From assembly GCF_000335475.2 (NCBI RefSeq), contig NZ_ANAH02000010.1, forward strand, positions 372,001 to 436,000: a stretch of 64,000 nucleotides of DNA, given 5' to 3'. Positions 31,583 to 40,520 of the stretch are shown here, one piece after another. The notes beneath the pieces are model-generated. The model worked only from the letters and a program-made list of their open reading frames with translations. It did no database searches and had not been told where the DNA came from. Within the stretch, counting starts at the first letter, position 1. Every line of letters begins with the position of its first letter. The stretch is from Cystobacter fuscus DSM 2262. Lineage in GTDB: Bacteria; Myxococcota; Myxococcia; Myxococcales; Myxococcaceae. Both the position numbers and the translations under genes were made by a program.

Positions 31583-31602
31583 GCTGACACCGGAATGTCA
31601 GC
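31583..31602 (-). terminator. Hairpin at the stop codon of the TPR protease gene
   Basis: GCTGACA (31583-31589) and TGTCAGC (31596-31602) form a perfect 7-bp stem with a 6-base loop. The stem covers the stop codon of the minus-strand gene ending at 31598. No T-run is seen. Confidence 0.4.
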
Positions 31603-33334
31603 GGCCAGCGTCCGGGGCAGCGGCGGGTGCCTTGCCCTCCGGTTCTTCCACGCCGACGTTCCCGGCGTTCACGAGCTCCGAGTCGTCGCGCAGGAAGACC
31701 CGGGCGCTGGCGCTGACCTCGTCCGGGGTCATCCCGGTGAGGAGCGCGCTCGCGGTGCGGGCGCGGCTGGTGAGCGCCGTCTCGCCGAGCGCTCCGTGGA
31801 TGCGGGTGAGCGCGATGTGGATCTCCGGATCGAACGGGTCCGCGGAGAGGGCATCCAGGTAGGACTGGCGGGCCTTCTGGTAGTCCTCGCGGTGCAGGAA
31901 GATGCGGCCCAGGTGCACGTTGGTGGAGGGGGAGCCCGGGTGCACGCGCAGCGAGCCGCGCAGCACCTGCTCCGCCTCGTCCAGCCGGCGCAGCTCCAGG
32001 AGCGCGAGCGCGTACTTGTTGGACACGGACTCGTACTTGTCGCCCACGAGCTTGTGCGCGCGCGAGTACTCCTCGGCGGCGGCTTTGATGCGGTTGCGCT
32101 CGCGCATGAGCTCGCCCAGGTGCGCGAACTTGCGCGCCGGTATCTCCGTCACCTCCGCGAAGTCGCCGAAGGAGATCTCCCGTCCCTTCTTCTTGTCGTC
32201 CGGCTCCTTGGCGTTCTCCTTGAGGACGACTTCCTCGGGCGGCAGCAGCTCCTGGGGGAAGGGCTGCTGCTTGATGTGCGCGAGCCAGTTCTTCTCGAAC
32301 TGGGCGAAGGACATGGCCGTGGCGCCCTCCACCGCCTTGCGGTCCTGCTTGCCATCGCGCAGGCCGAGGATGATGTCGCGCAGGCCCCGGTTGCCCTGGG
32401 TCTTGTAGACGTAGTCCATGGCGAAATAGACCTCGGCGAAGGCGGTGGCGGCGTCCTCGGCGGTGGGCAGCATGGCGATGGACGGGTGCATCTTCTCGAA
32501 GGGGATGAGCTTGTCCTCCTTCACCCGCCGCCCGAGCAGCGCCAGCGTGGAGGGCGTCATGGCGAGTCCCGGCTTGCCGCGCCAGCGCGACTCGAGGAAC
32601 TTGGCCAGGCCCTCGTGCAGCCAGATGGGCACGGTGTTGTGGCTCATCTGGCTGACGACCAGGTGGATGTACTCGTGCGCGAGCGTGTCCTGCCAGTCGT
32701 AGCCGCGCGCCACGGCCTTGGGGCTCGTCACCATGAGCTTGTTGAACTTGCAGATGGCGATGGTGCCCGTCGTTTGAATCTGCTGGTAGGTGAGGGTGCT
32801 CACCTTGGACAGCTCGCGCGCGTTGTTCACCACCTCCACGCGCACCTTGCCCGGAGGCCGGTGGCCCAGGTCCTCGGCGAGCGCGCGGTGGATGGACTCC
32901 AGCGTCTCCAGCGCGTAGGGCGCCAGCACCTCGTCCTTGCCCGGAGGGTAGTAGAAGACGAAGTGCTCGCTTTCCACGGAGCGGTGGCTCTTGATGATGT
33001 CGCGCGTGTCCTTGGCCAGCCGCAGGTAGCTGCCCGGCTTGTCCTCGATGCGGGCCTTCTGCAGGAGCTCCACGGCCTCCGGGTAGTTGCCTTCCTCGAA
33101 GGCAACGCGGCCCTGGAAGTATTTGAGCGGCTCGATGTCGTCCGGGACGAGGCCCTCGAGCGCCGTCAGCTCGCGGCGCGCGGTGGGCACGTCCCAGTTG
33201 TCCAGCGCCGACTCCACCCGGCCCAGCCGCTCCTTGGCCTCGTTCTTCGACGACTCCTGGGCGCGCGCGCCCAGGGGAGTGCTCAGCACCAGCGCCAGCA
33301 GCAACAGGGATGTGCTCGCGGCACGCGTCATCAC
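31598..33334 (-). CDS. Secreted gluzincin-type metalloprotease with TPR repeats
   Basis: A 578-residue protein with a signal peptide (SLLLLALVLSTPLGARAQ). Residues about 30-110 form TPR-like helices. A peptidase MA-like domain (about 115-330) carries the zinc motif HEYIH and a downstream glutamate in IWLHEGLAKFLESRW, the gluzincin pattern. A second TPR block (about 430-550) contains YALALLELRRLDEAEQVLRG and LGRIFLHREDYQKARQSYLDAL. It acts in the periplasm or outside the cell. Its start overlaps the stop of the DUF4175 gene by 4 bp, so the two form an operon and probably one envelope machine. The substrate is unknown. Confidence 0.85.
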   Translation of the reverse strand: MMTRAASTSLLLLALVLSTPLGARAQESSKNEAKERLGRVESALDNWDVPTARRELTALEGLVPDDIEPLKYFQGRVAFEEGNYPEAVELLQKARIEDKPGSYLRLAKDTRDIIKSHRSVESEHFVFYYPPGKDEVLAPYALETLESIHRALAEDLGHRPPGKVRVEVVNNARELSKVSTLTYQQIQTTGTIAICKFNKLMVTSPKAVARGYDWQDTLAHEYIHLVVSQMSHNTVPIWLHEGLAKFLESRWRGKPGLAMTPSTLALLGRRVKEDKLIPFEKMHPSIAMLPTAEDAATAFAEVYFAMDYVYKTQGNRGLRDIILGLRDGKQDRKAVEGATAMSFAQFEKNWLAHIKQQPFPQELLPPEEVVLKENAKEPDDKKKGREISFGDFAEVTEIPARKFAHLGELMRERNRIKAAAEEYSRAHKLVGDKYESVSNKYALALLELRRLDEAEQVLRGSLRVHPGSPSTNVHLGRIFLHREDYQKARQSYLDALSADPFDPEIHIALTRIHGALGETALTSRARTASALLTGMTPDEVSASARVFLRDDSELVNAGNVGVEEPEGKAPAAAPDAGR

Positions 33335-36300
33335 TTCACCAGCTCCTCGTAGTAGCGCTTCACTTGATCCCGGTACTTCTCCGGCGTGCCTTCCTTCATG
33401 GCGTCGAGCAGATCCTTGCGGAACTCGCGCGGCGCCTGGTAGGCCTCCTCGTCGGGGATCTCCACCTTGTCGCGCGGATCCTGGCCGTTGCCCTGTCCGC
33501 GGCCCGAGCCCATGCCCATGGGCAGCGGCAGCCCGCGTCCCTTGCCCTTGCGCTGCTGGCTCTCCTTCATCTGCTTCTGGAACTGGCGCAGCCCCTCGAG
33601 CGCCGCCTGCTGCTCGCCGTGGCCCCGGTTGGCGTCCTTGCCCTGCATGCGCTGCGCGGCCTCGCCCATGCGCCGGCCAATCTCCTCCATCTGCTCGCCG
33701 GCCTCCTGACCGAACAGGGGCGCCATCTGCTCCATCTCCTCCATCTGCTGGCGCAGGCCCTTGGACTGCTGCTCCAGCGACTGCTGCTCCTGGGCGAGCT
33801 GCTGCAACTGCTGCTTCTCCTGGGGGCTGAGCTGCGAGCCGGGAGGTGGGAAGAGCGACTGGAGCTTGCGATTGATCTCCTCCATGGTGCGCGCGTCGTC
33901 CTCCAGCTTCTCGGCGAGTTCCTCCGACTGGCGGCGCACCGCGGGCGGGTTGCCGTACATCTCGTCCAGCGAGCGCTGCTGCTCGCCGTAGTGGGCGAGC
34001 TGCTGGGCGGCCTCGGAGGCGCGCTGGACGGATTCCGCCGCCAGGTCGTAGTCGTCCACCTTGAGCGCGTTCTTCGCGTTCTCCAGCTCCGACTGGGCCT
34101 GCTCCAGCGGGAAGGAGGCGCGGCTGCTGAGCTGATCCGGCCGCAGCTCCTGGTAGTCCTTCTGCACCTGCTCGAGCTGCCGCTGCATCTCTTCCTTCAT
34201 CGCCTTGCCGCGCTCGGCGAGCCGGTCCTGGTTCTGCTTCTTGGCCTGGTCGCGGATGGCCTGGGTGGCGTCGGCCACGCGCTGCTGCTCCTTGGCCGTC
34301 TTCTCCAGGTCGCTCATGAACTGGCCGAACTTCTGCGTGAGCTCGGGGAACTGCTCGCCGCCGAACTCCTCCTGCGCGTCGTTGAGGCCGTTGAGCATCT
34401 CGTCCATCTGCATGGACAGCTCCTGGAGCTTGGCGAGCGCCTCGTCCGTCTTGCCCTCGCGCATGAGGCGCTCCACGTCATCCAGCGCGCTCTGCATGTC
34501 CTGGTCCTCCATCATGTCCTGAAGGGCCTCGGCGTTGAGGTGCTCGTCGCGGATGCCCCGGCGCAGCTCGGCCATGCGCTGCATCAGCTCCTCGATGCGC
34601 GCGCGCATCTGCTGGATCTGCTGCATCACCTGCTCGCGCGTCTGCTCGTCGGGCTTGGACTTGTACTCCTCGATGAGGTTGGCCAGCTCCCGGCGCTCGT
34701 TGGCGAGCTGCTTGGCCAGCTCCTGCAGCGCCTCGAGCTTCTGCCGGTCCAGGAGCGACTCCAGGTAGAGCACGTCCTTTTCCAGCTCGACGATCTCCTC
34801 GTTGACGAGCGCGCCCAGGCGCTCGCCGATGCCGAAGTCTCCTCCACCTCCAGCCTGGCGCTGCTGGGTGCGTTGGTAGACGCGGCGGAAGTCCGAGGTG
34901 GCGCGCACGCGCTGGCCCAGCGTGCTGGCGATGTTGGTGAGCGCGGTGACGAGCTCGGCCGGGGTGTCGCGCTCGCGGCGCAGCTCCTGGGCGAGCGTGC
35001 CCAGGTCCGCCACCAGCGTCTGGCCGCTGGTGTCCACCGCCTGCGCGGCGAGCACCTTCTTCACGTCCCGCGGCTTCTCCCGCTCGGGGCCCTCGAGCCG
35101 GTCGGCCAGGTGGTCCACCATCCGGTCCCAGAGCGCCTCGACCTTCTGCAGCGCGGCGCGCAGGTGCTCGGCGGCGCTGTAGACGCGCAGCACCTGGGTG
35201 CGGCTCACGCCCCGCTTGGGGCCCTCCACCGCGTCGTTGTCCTTCGCCTCGATGAAGTAGGAGATGCGGTCTCCCGGTTGCACCTTCAGCGTGCCGAGGT
35301 TCCAGTTGTAGGTGCCCTTGTCGCGGCGGCCATCCTGGCGGGGCAGGGGGATGCGCGACTCCTCCTTGGAGCCCGGCACGCGGAAGACGAGCGCGAGGCC
35401 GTTGAGGCCATAGTCGTCGCTGGCCTCGTACTTGAGCACCACCTGCTGGCCGGGATCGATCTCGAGCTCCGCCGCGGGCGTGAGCAGCTGCACCTGGGGC
35501 GGGGCGTCCGCCTCCACGTTGAGCGGGATGTCCGGCCCGGTGGCCAGGGGAGAGCGGCCGGTGTCGTAGAAGACGAAGCGGTAGCTGCCCGCCTTCTTCG
35601 CCACGAAGGAGCCCACCAGCTCGCGCTTGTCCGTGACGGTGAGCGGGAGCGTCTCGCCGTTGACGACCAGCTCCGCGCGCTGCACCTCCCGGTCCGAGCG
35701 CGTCTTGAGCTGCACCTCGGTGCCCGCCGGAGCGCTCACCTCGCCGTTGGTGCCCGGCACGGTGCGTGGGGTGAGCCCCGTGTACGCCGGGTAGCGGTAG
35801 GTGATCTCGATGTCGCCGGTGATGGGCTCGCGCGTTTCGGCCTGGGCGATGGGGTTGAGCGACTCGAGCGCCTTGTTCCACCCCAGCCGCCAGTGCGTAC
35901 CGGCGAGCAGGAGCACGCACGCGAGCACGAGCACCGTCCCGCCGAGCGCGAGCCCGGCCTGCTTCACGCGCGTGCCATCCACCACCTGGCCCACGTCCAC
36001 CTGCCGCACGCGCGCGTCCATCTGGCGCAGGAAGGCATCGGCGAGGATGGGGGAGTGGCCCGGCTGGTGGTCCTGCTCCCGGGCCAGCTCCACCGCGGCG
36101 AGCACGTCCAGTGACAGGGCCGGCTGGCGCTCGCCGATGAGGCGCGCGGTCCGGAAGTCATCGCCCACGGTGCGCAGGGCGAGCCCGACGCCGAAGCCCA
36201 CGGCGAGCAGCGCACCCGCCACGGGCGCGAGCATCATCACCCAACGGCCTCCCGTGGGCGTGAGCAGGGCGAGGAAGCCTCCGGCCACCCACAGTCCGAG

Positions 36301-36489
36301 GCACAGCGCGACTCCGAGCAGCGCGCCCTGGAGCCAGAGCTGACGGCGTTGGCGCGCGCGCACCGCTGCCAGCAGCTCCACGACGCCCGAGGGGCGCGGC
36401 CCGAGCGAGCGCACCGCGGGCGGCGCCGGGGGCGGAGGCGGTGGGGGAGGAAGTTCGGGACCTGGGGGCTGCGGGGGTTCGATGTTCAC
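33331..36489 (-). CDS. DUF4175 large membrane protein
   Basis: A 1052-residue protein. After a Pro-rich N terminus (residues 1-30) come two membrane helices around 52-105 and a third near 180-200. An Ig-like region with VTDKRELVGSFVAKKAGSYRFVF type strands runs to about 450. The C-terminal half (about 500-1000) is a very long Gln/Glu-rich coiled coil with many METx and QQLxQL repeats. DUF4175 proteins occur near MoxR/BatA sets in several phyla, but this one pairs with the TPR protease (4-bp overlap). It is probably an envelope scaffold with a long periplasmic helix bundle. The coiled coil makes its antisense strand look like a Leu-rich open frame, which is not a gene. Confidence 0.8.
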   Translation of the reverse strand: MNIEPPQPPGPELPPPPPPPPAPPAVRSLGPRPSGVVELLAAVRARQRRQLWLQGALLGVALCLGLWVAGGFLALLTPTGGRWVMMLAPVAGALLAVGFGVGLALRTVGDDFRTARLIGERQPALSLDVLAAVELAREQDHQPGHSPILADAFLRQMDARVRQVDVGQVVDGTRVKQAGLALGGTVLVLACVLLLAGTHWRLGWNKALESLNPIAQAETREPITGDIEITYRYPAYTGLTPRTVPGTNGEVSAPAGTEVQLKTRSDREVQRAELVVNGETLPLTVTDKRELVGSFVAKKAGSYRFVFYDTGRSPLATGPDIPLNVEADAPPQVQLLTPAAELEIDPGQQVVLKYEASDDYGLNGLALVFRVPGSKEESRIPLPRQDGRRDKGTYNWNLGTLKVQPGDRISYFIEAKDNDAVEGPKRGVSRTQVLRVYSAAEHLRAALQKVEALWDRMVDHLADRLEGPEREKPRDVKKVLAAQAVDTSGQTLVADLGTLAQELRRERDTPAELVTALTNIASTLGQRVRATSDFRRVYQRTQQRQAGGGGDFGIGERLGALVNEEIVELEKDVLYLESLLDRQKLEALQELAKQLANERRELANLIEEYKSKPDEQTREQVMQQIQQMRARIEELMQRMAELRRGIRDEHLNAEALQDMMEDQDMQSALDDVERLMREGKTDEALAKLQELSMQMDEMLNGLNDAQEEFGGEQFPELTQKFGQFMSDLEKTAKEQQRVADATQAIRDQAKKQNQDRLAERGKAMKEEMQRQLEQVQKDYQELRPDQLSSRASFPLEQAQSELENAKNALKVDDYDLAAESVQRASEAAQQLAHYGEQQRSLDEMYGNPPAVRRQSEELAEKLEDDARTMEEINRKLQSLFPPPGSQLSPQEKQQLQQLAQEQQSLEQQSKGLRQQMEEMEQMAPLFGQEAGEQMEEIGRRMGEAAQRMQGKDANRGHGEQQAALEGLRQFQKQMKESQQRKGKGRGLPLPMGMGSGRGQGNGQDPRDKVEIPDEEAYQAPREFRKDLLDAMKEGTPEKYRDQVKRYYEELVK

Positions 36490-36589
36490 GCTGTCTCGTC
36501 CGCTCGGTCGTGTGGCAACCCCCGACAGGGTCGCCTATTTCCGATCTGTAGCAGGCTCGAGCGAGTAGCGCGCTGTCATGCACCCCGGG

Positions 36590-36610
36590 CGGGCGGGCTT
36601 TCGCCGCCCG
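36590..36610 (-). terminator. Hairpin terminator of the MarR gene
   Basis: CGGGCGG (36590-36596) and CCGCCCG (36604-36610) form a 7-bp GC stem with a 7-base loop, 30 bp after the MarR stop. It isolates that gene from the DUF4175 operon, which starts at 36489 on the same strand. No T-run follows. Confidence 0.5.
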
Positions 36611-36640
36611 TGTCCGGCGTTGGAAGCTTGGGGCGGCCGT

Positions 36641-37213
36641 TCAGCGGTTGGCCGGTTCGTCGGCGGCCGGCGCCGCGGCTGCTTCTTCCCTGGACAGGGA
36701 GGTGCCCTGGGCATACTCGCCCGGTGCCTCCGCTCCTCCCAGCTCCTCGGCGAGCGCCATCAGGGCTTCCTGGGCACTCTGAAGCCGGGCGCGCGACAGG
36801 CGCGAGAGGACGCGCTCCACGGCGGCCTCCACGGTCCCCGTGGCGGGCACATCCAAGGTACGGCCCGCCTCGGTGAGGGCGAAGAGGGCCTTGCGTCCGT
36901 CGAGCGGATCCGACTTGCGCTCGAGCAGGCCCCGCTTCTCCATGCGCTTGAGCACGCCGGTGAGCGTGCTGGGGTGCACGTGCATGATCTGCGCGAGCCG
37001 ACCCGCGGTGATGCCGGGAAAGCGCCCCACCAGCCGGAGCACCAGCCGCTGCGGACCCGTCAGGCCCAGCGTGGACTCCATGCGCTTGGAGGTGGACTGC
37101 AACCCGTGGTCGACCGCCCACAGCAGCCGCATGAACTCCAGGACCTCGCCTAGAGGGGCCTTGTTGTCCCTGCCCGCAGTGGGCGACTCAGGCATTTCGT
37201 CGAGTGGCTTCAT
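36641..37213 (-). CDS. MarR family transcriptional regulator
   Basis: A 190-residue winged-helix protein with the MarR core: LGLTGPQRLVLRLVGRFPG, LAQIMHVHPSTLTGVLKRME (recognition helix) and KRGLLERKSDPLDGRKALFAL (wing with the DxRDxR-like DGRK). It would bind a palindrome as a dimer and release it on ligand binding. The Ala-rich last 20 residues are disordered. The start at 37213 is preferred; ATG 37276 would add 21 residues. It is divergent from a membrane methyltransferase across a gap with an AT-rich patch at about 37290-37312, the likely operator and promoter zone. Its targets are unknown. Confidence 0.85.
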   Translation of the reverse strand: MKPLDEMPESPTAGRDNKAPLGEVLEFMRLLWAVDHGLQSTSKRMESTLGLTGPQRLVLRLVGRFPGITAGRLAQIMHVHPSTLTGVLKRMEKRGLLERKSDPLDGRKALFALTEAGRTLDVPATGTVEAAVERVLSRLSRARLQSAQEALMALAEELGGAEAPGEYAQGTSLSREEAAAAPAADEPANR

Positions 37214-37471
37214 TTCTACAGTGTCCCTGAATTCTACCGGTGATCGCCTGTTCCGGCGCTGCACGGAGTCACGCATCCAAGTCCTACCTGTTTTGAAAAA
37301 TCAATACCTTGGCGTTCCCAGGATCTTCCGGGGCCGTCCGTGGGCGGGGTGCCCTCCGAGTGACGGAACGAGAGTTCGTTGAGTTCCCCACGACTTCACT
37401 TTTGGAGGATTCTGCCCGTCACCCGGCACCCCTCCTCGGGGTCGCCCATGTGGGAGAAGGGCTCCTCAGGT

Positions 37472-38209
37472 ATGACGCCATCGCTCGACTCGGAAGCCCG
37501 GAAGCGCGACCAGGAGGACCTGGAGGGGTTCGAGCTGCCCTTCTTCCAGAAGCTCGTCGTCCTGCTCTGGGCCCTGCTCGTCAGCATCCTCGCGCGGCTC
37601 ACGGACCTGGTGCTGGTGCTCGGGCGTCCCCGGCTGCTGCGGCCCTACCTGGGCATCTGGCTCGCCGAGCGCCTGCGCTCCCCCTACCGGGCCCGGCGCA
37701 CGTTCGAGGTGGTGAGGGCGCTGCGGAGCACGGGTCAGCGTTTCCGGGAGCTCATCTACGGCGAGACGCCGCTGATGACGGCGCTGTGGGCGTTCCGGCG
37801 GGCGGGGCTGGGTGCGGACAGCCGGCTGGTGGACCTGGGGGCGGGGCGGGGGCGGGTGCTCATCGCGGCGCGCTGGCTGGGGGCGGAGGCGGTGGGCGTG
37901 GAGCTCCTCGCCAGCCACGTGGAGAGCGTGGCGAAGTGGCTCGTGCCCGCGGGCATCACGCTCGAGCAGGGAGACGCGGCCCGGGCGGAGCTGAGCGGCG
38001 CCACGCACGTCTTCACCAACTGGCTGGCGCTCACTCCGGAGACGAAGGCGAAGCTCGTCGAGCGCTTCCGCACCTGCGCGCCGGGCACGCGCTTCATCAC
38101 GGTGGCGCATCCCATCGAGGCCGAGGACTTCGTGCTCCGCTCACGTCACCGGATGCTCTTCACCTGGGGCTTCGAGTTCGTGTGGATTCACGAGTACCGG
38201 CCCGGGTGA
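37472..38209 (+). CDS. Membrane-anchored class I methyltransferase-like protein
   Basis: A 245-residue protein. A helix at about residues 25-50 (LVVLLWALLVSILARLTDLV) should anchor it in the membrane. A SAM-dependent methyltransferase fold follows with motif I DLGAGRGRVLIAAR near 125, the acidic motif II end VGVELLASHVE and THVFTNWLAL as motif IV. The target is not known. No DxxY or NPPY is present, so amino- or lipid-methylation is more likely than DNA methylation. The start at 37472 begins just before the conserved region; ATG 37448 is also in frame. It is divergent from the MarR gene, which may regulate it. Confidence 0.75.
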   Translation: MTPSLDSEARKRDQEDLEGFELPFFQKLVVLLWALLVSILARLTDLVLVLGRPRLLRPYLGIWLAERLRSPYRARRTFEVVRALRSTGQRFRELIYGETPLMTALWAFRRAGLGADSRLVDLGAGRGRVLIAARWLGAEAVGVELLASHVESVAKWLVPAGITLEQGDAARAELSGATHVFTNWLALTPETKAKLVERFRTCAPGTRFITVAHPIEAEDFVLRSRHRMLFTWGFEFVWIHEYRPG

Positions 38210-38236
38210 GCGTGGCGCTGGGGATGGGGTGATTCA

Positions 38237-38575
38237 ATGAGGGAGAACATTCCCGTCATCCGCTTGCGGACGAAGGGCGGCAGCTCTGTGGTTGCCCGCG
38301 ACGGCGTCATCCTCTGTCGCGCCATCCCTCCCTGACAAGGGCTGGGAAGTCATCCGCGAGCAAATACTCGAACGCCCTTGGGCCTGCTGCTCACCCTCGG
38401 CGAGTGGCCTGATGCCATCGATACCTCGAAGGAGCACCACCTGCCCCAATACCTGGCGCTGGCGCACCTGCTGGAGCCGTTCCTCTACGAGCAGCACACC
38501 AACAGGTTCTCCGTGGACAGGGACATCATGCGCCATTGGGTTCGCCATCTGTCCCGGATTGTTGGCGAAACCTGA
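38237..38575 (+). pseudogene. Decayed DUF3396 (type VI immunity-like) gene
   Basis: Three pieces of one protein can be read. 38237-38335 gives an N-terminal part ending in a stop (RDGVILCRAIPP then TGA). About 38334-38384 in another frame gives KGWEVIREQILERPW. About 38384-38575, back in the first frame, gives LTLGEWPDAIDTSKEHHLPQ and ALAHLLEPFLYE. Order and wording match DUF3396 proteins, which are about 350 residues long; here the middle 200 residues are missing and the frame changes twice. DUF3396 proteins are found with type VI secretion effectors, but no effector is beside it. It fills most of the 388-bp gap between the methyltransferase and cysA. Confidence 0.65.
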
Positions 38576-38597
38576 ACTAAACCGGGGCAGGCTCACG

Positions 38598-39659
38598 TCA
38601 GATGACGTAGTCGCCGACGAACACCTTGGCCATGCGCACGTCGGCGTGCACGAGGTCTCCCTCGACGACGCCCAGCTTGTCGAACTCGGCGCGCGGCACC
38701 TCGACGGCCATGCTCTCCCCGGTGGGCAGCTTGAGCAGCACTTTCACGTAACCGCCCACGGGCTTGAGCCGCTTCACCAGGCTCGTCGCGGGCTCTCCCA
38801 CGCCCTGCGCCGGTTTGACGAGCGTGATGTCATGCGGACGGACGAAGGCCTGCACCGTCTCTCCCTCGCGCGCGCTCTGGGGCGCCTCCACCTCCAGCGA
38901 GCCCACCCGCGCCCGGCCCGACCGCACCTGGCCGCGCAGCACGCTCGTGCCTCCCACGAAGGACGCCACGAAGGGCGTGGCCGGCCGATCATAGATTTCC
39001 TCAGGTGGCCCCTCCTGCGCCACCCGCCCCTCGCTCAGCACCACCACGTGCTGGGAGATCTCCAGCGCCTCCTCCTGGTCGTGCGTGACGAGCAGCGTGG
39101 TGACACCCGTGCGCTCGTGCAGGGACTGGAGCCACTCGCGCAGCTCCACGCGCACGCGGCTGTCCAGCGCGCCGAAGGGCTCGTCCAAGAGCAGCAGCTT
39201 GGGCCGGATGGCGAGCGCCCGCGCGAACGCCACGCGCTGGCGCTGTCCTCCCGAGAGCTGCCCGGGATAGCGCGCGCCCAGCTCCTCCAACTGCACGAGC
39301 TTGAGCATCTCGTCCACGCGCGCCTCCACCTCGGCGCGCGGCAGCCGGCGCGTCTCCAGCCCGAAGGCCAGGTTCTCGCGCACCGTCATGTGCTTGAAGA
39401 GCGCGTAGCTCTGGAAGACGACCCCGATGCCGCGCTGCTGCACGGGCATGTTCGTGCAATCCACGCCCTCGATGAGCACGCGCCCCGCGTCCGGCAGCTC
39501 CAGCCCCGCGATGATCCGCAGCAGCGTGCTCTTGCCCGCGCCCGAGGGGCCCAGCAGCGTGGTGATGGCCCCCGAGGGCGCTTGGAAGGACACGTCCGAC
39601 ACGGCGGGCGTCCCTCCTTGCGTGAACTGCCGGGTCAGGTGCTCGACGATGACACTCAT
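38598..39659 (-). CDS. cysA: Sulfate/thiosulfate ABC transporter ATP-binding protein
   Basis: A 353-residue ABC ATPase. It has Walker A GPSGAGKST, the Q-loop VVFQSYALFKHMTVRENL, the signature LSGGQRQRVAFARALA, Walker B LLLLDEPFGALD and the switch His in LVTHDQEEA. The C-terminal TOBE-type domain (about 240-353) is present. It drives uptake of sulfate or a similar oxyanion through the CysTW permease. The ATG overlaps the cysW stop by 4 bp. It is the last gene of the minus-strand operon sbp-cysT-cysW-cysA. No CysB-type regulator is adjacent. Confidence 0.92.
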   Translation of the reverse strand: MSVIVEHLTRQFTQGGTPAVSDVSFQAPSGAITTLLGPSGAGKSTLLRIIAGLELPDAGRVLIEGVDCTNMPVQQRGIGVVFQSYALFKHMTVRENLAFGLETRRLPRAEVEARVDEMLKLVQLEELGARYPGQLSGGQRQRVAFARALAIRPKLLLLDEPFGALDSRVRVELREWLQSLHERTGVTTLLVTHDQEEALEISQHVVVLSEGRVAQEGPPEEIYDRPATPFVASFVGGTSVLRGQVRSGRARVGSLEVEAPQSAREGETVQAFVRPHDITLVKPAQGVGEPATSLVKRLKPVGGYVKVLLKLPTGESMAVEVPRAEFDKLGVVEGDLVHADVRMAKVFVGDYVI

Positions 39660-40504
39660 GGGGACTCGGCCCTCCACTCGACGTACTTCTTGATGGCCAG
39701 GGTGATCAGCGCGAGCAGCGTGAGCAGAGAGGCCACGGAGAACGCTCCCGCGAGGTTGTATTCGTTGTAGAGGATCTCCGCGTGCAGCGGCAGGGTGTTG
39801 GTCACCCCGCGCACGTGTCCGGAGACGACCGACACCGCGCCGAACTCGCCCATCGCGCGCGCGTTGCACAGCAGTACGCCGTAGAGCACGCCCCACTTCA
39901 CCTTGGGCAGCGTGACGTGCCAGAAGGTGCGCCAGCCACTGGCCCCCAAGGACAGCGCCGCCTCCTCCTCGTCCTGCCCCTGCGCCTGCATGACGGGCAG
40001 CACCTCGCGCACCACGAAGGGGAAGGTGACGAACACAGTGGCCAGCACGATGCCGGGCACCGCGAAGATGACCTGGAGGCCCCGCTCGGCCAGCCACGGG
40101 CCGAACCAGCCCTGCCGGCCGAAGAGCAGCACGAAGATGAGCCCCGCGATGACGGGCGACACGCTGAAGGGCAGGTCGATGAGCGTGAGCAGCACGTCCC
40201 GTCCCCGGAAGCGGAAGTGGGCGATGAGCCACGCGGCGGCCAGCCCGAACACCAGGTTGAGCGGCACGGAGATGGCGGCGGCCACGAGCGTGAGGCGGAT
40301 GGCGGACACCGTCTCGGGATCGCTCAGGGCCGCCAGGTACGCGCCCACGCCCTTCTGCAGGGCGTAGGTGAACACGGCCACCAGGGGCACGACGAGGAAG
40401 ACGCCCAGGAAGGCGAGCGCCCCGCCGATGAGCAGCCAGCGCGTCAGCGCGGGCGCCGCGATGGTGCGCCGGGCGCGCTGTGGGATGACGGTGGCCGGGT
40501 GCAT
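39656..40504 (-). CDS. cysW: Sulfate ABC transporter permease CysW
   Basis: A 282-residue inner-membrane permease with six helices. It has a TGIVFATVFVTFPF-like segment (GIVLATVFVTFPFVVREVLP) and the EAA loop EEAALSLGASGWRTFWHVTLP, which contacts the ATPase. GEFGAVSVVSGHVRG is typical of CysW. It overlaps cysA by 4 bp and starts 16 bp after cysT, and forms the membrane pore with CysT. Confidence 0.92.
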   Translation of the reverse strand: MHPATVIPQRARRTIAAPALTRWLLIGGALAFLGVFLVVPLVAVFTYALQKGVGAYLAALSDPETVSAIRLTLVAAAISVPLNLVFGLAAAWLIAHFRFRGRDVLLTLIDLPFSVSPVIAGLIFVLLFGRQGWFGPWLAERGLQVIFAVPGIVLATVFVTFPFVVREVLPVMQAQGQDEEEAALSLGASGWRTFWHVTLPKVKWGVLYGVLLCNARAMGEFGAVSVVSGHVRGVTNTLPLHAEILYNEYNLAGAFSVASLLTLLALITLAIKKYVEWRAESP

Positions 40505-40520
40505 GGGCGCGGCTCTCCTC

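Noticed and set aside
33310-36114. 934-residue Leu-rich open frame opposite the DUF4175 gene
   Set aside because: Antisense of a Gln/Glu coiled coil; it has no domain and no ribosome-binding site.
38292-39770. 492-residue plus-strand frame
   Set aside because: It joins a DUF3396 fragment to the antisense of cysA; no coherent protein.
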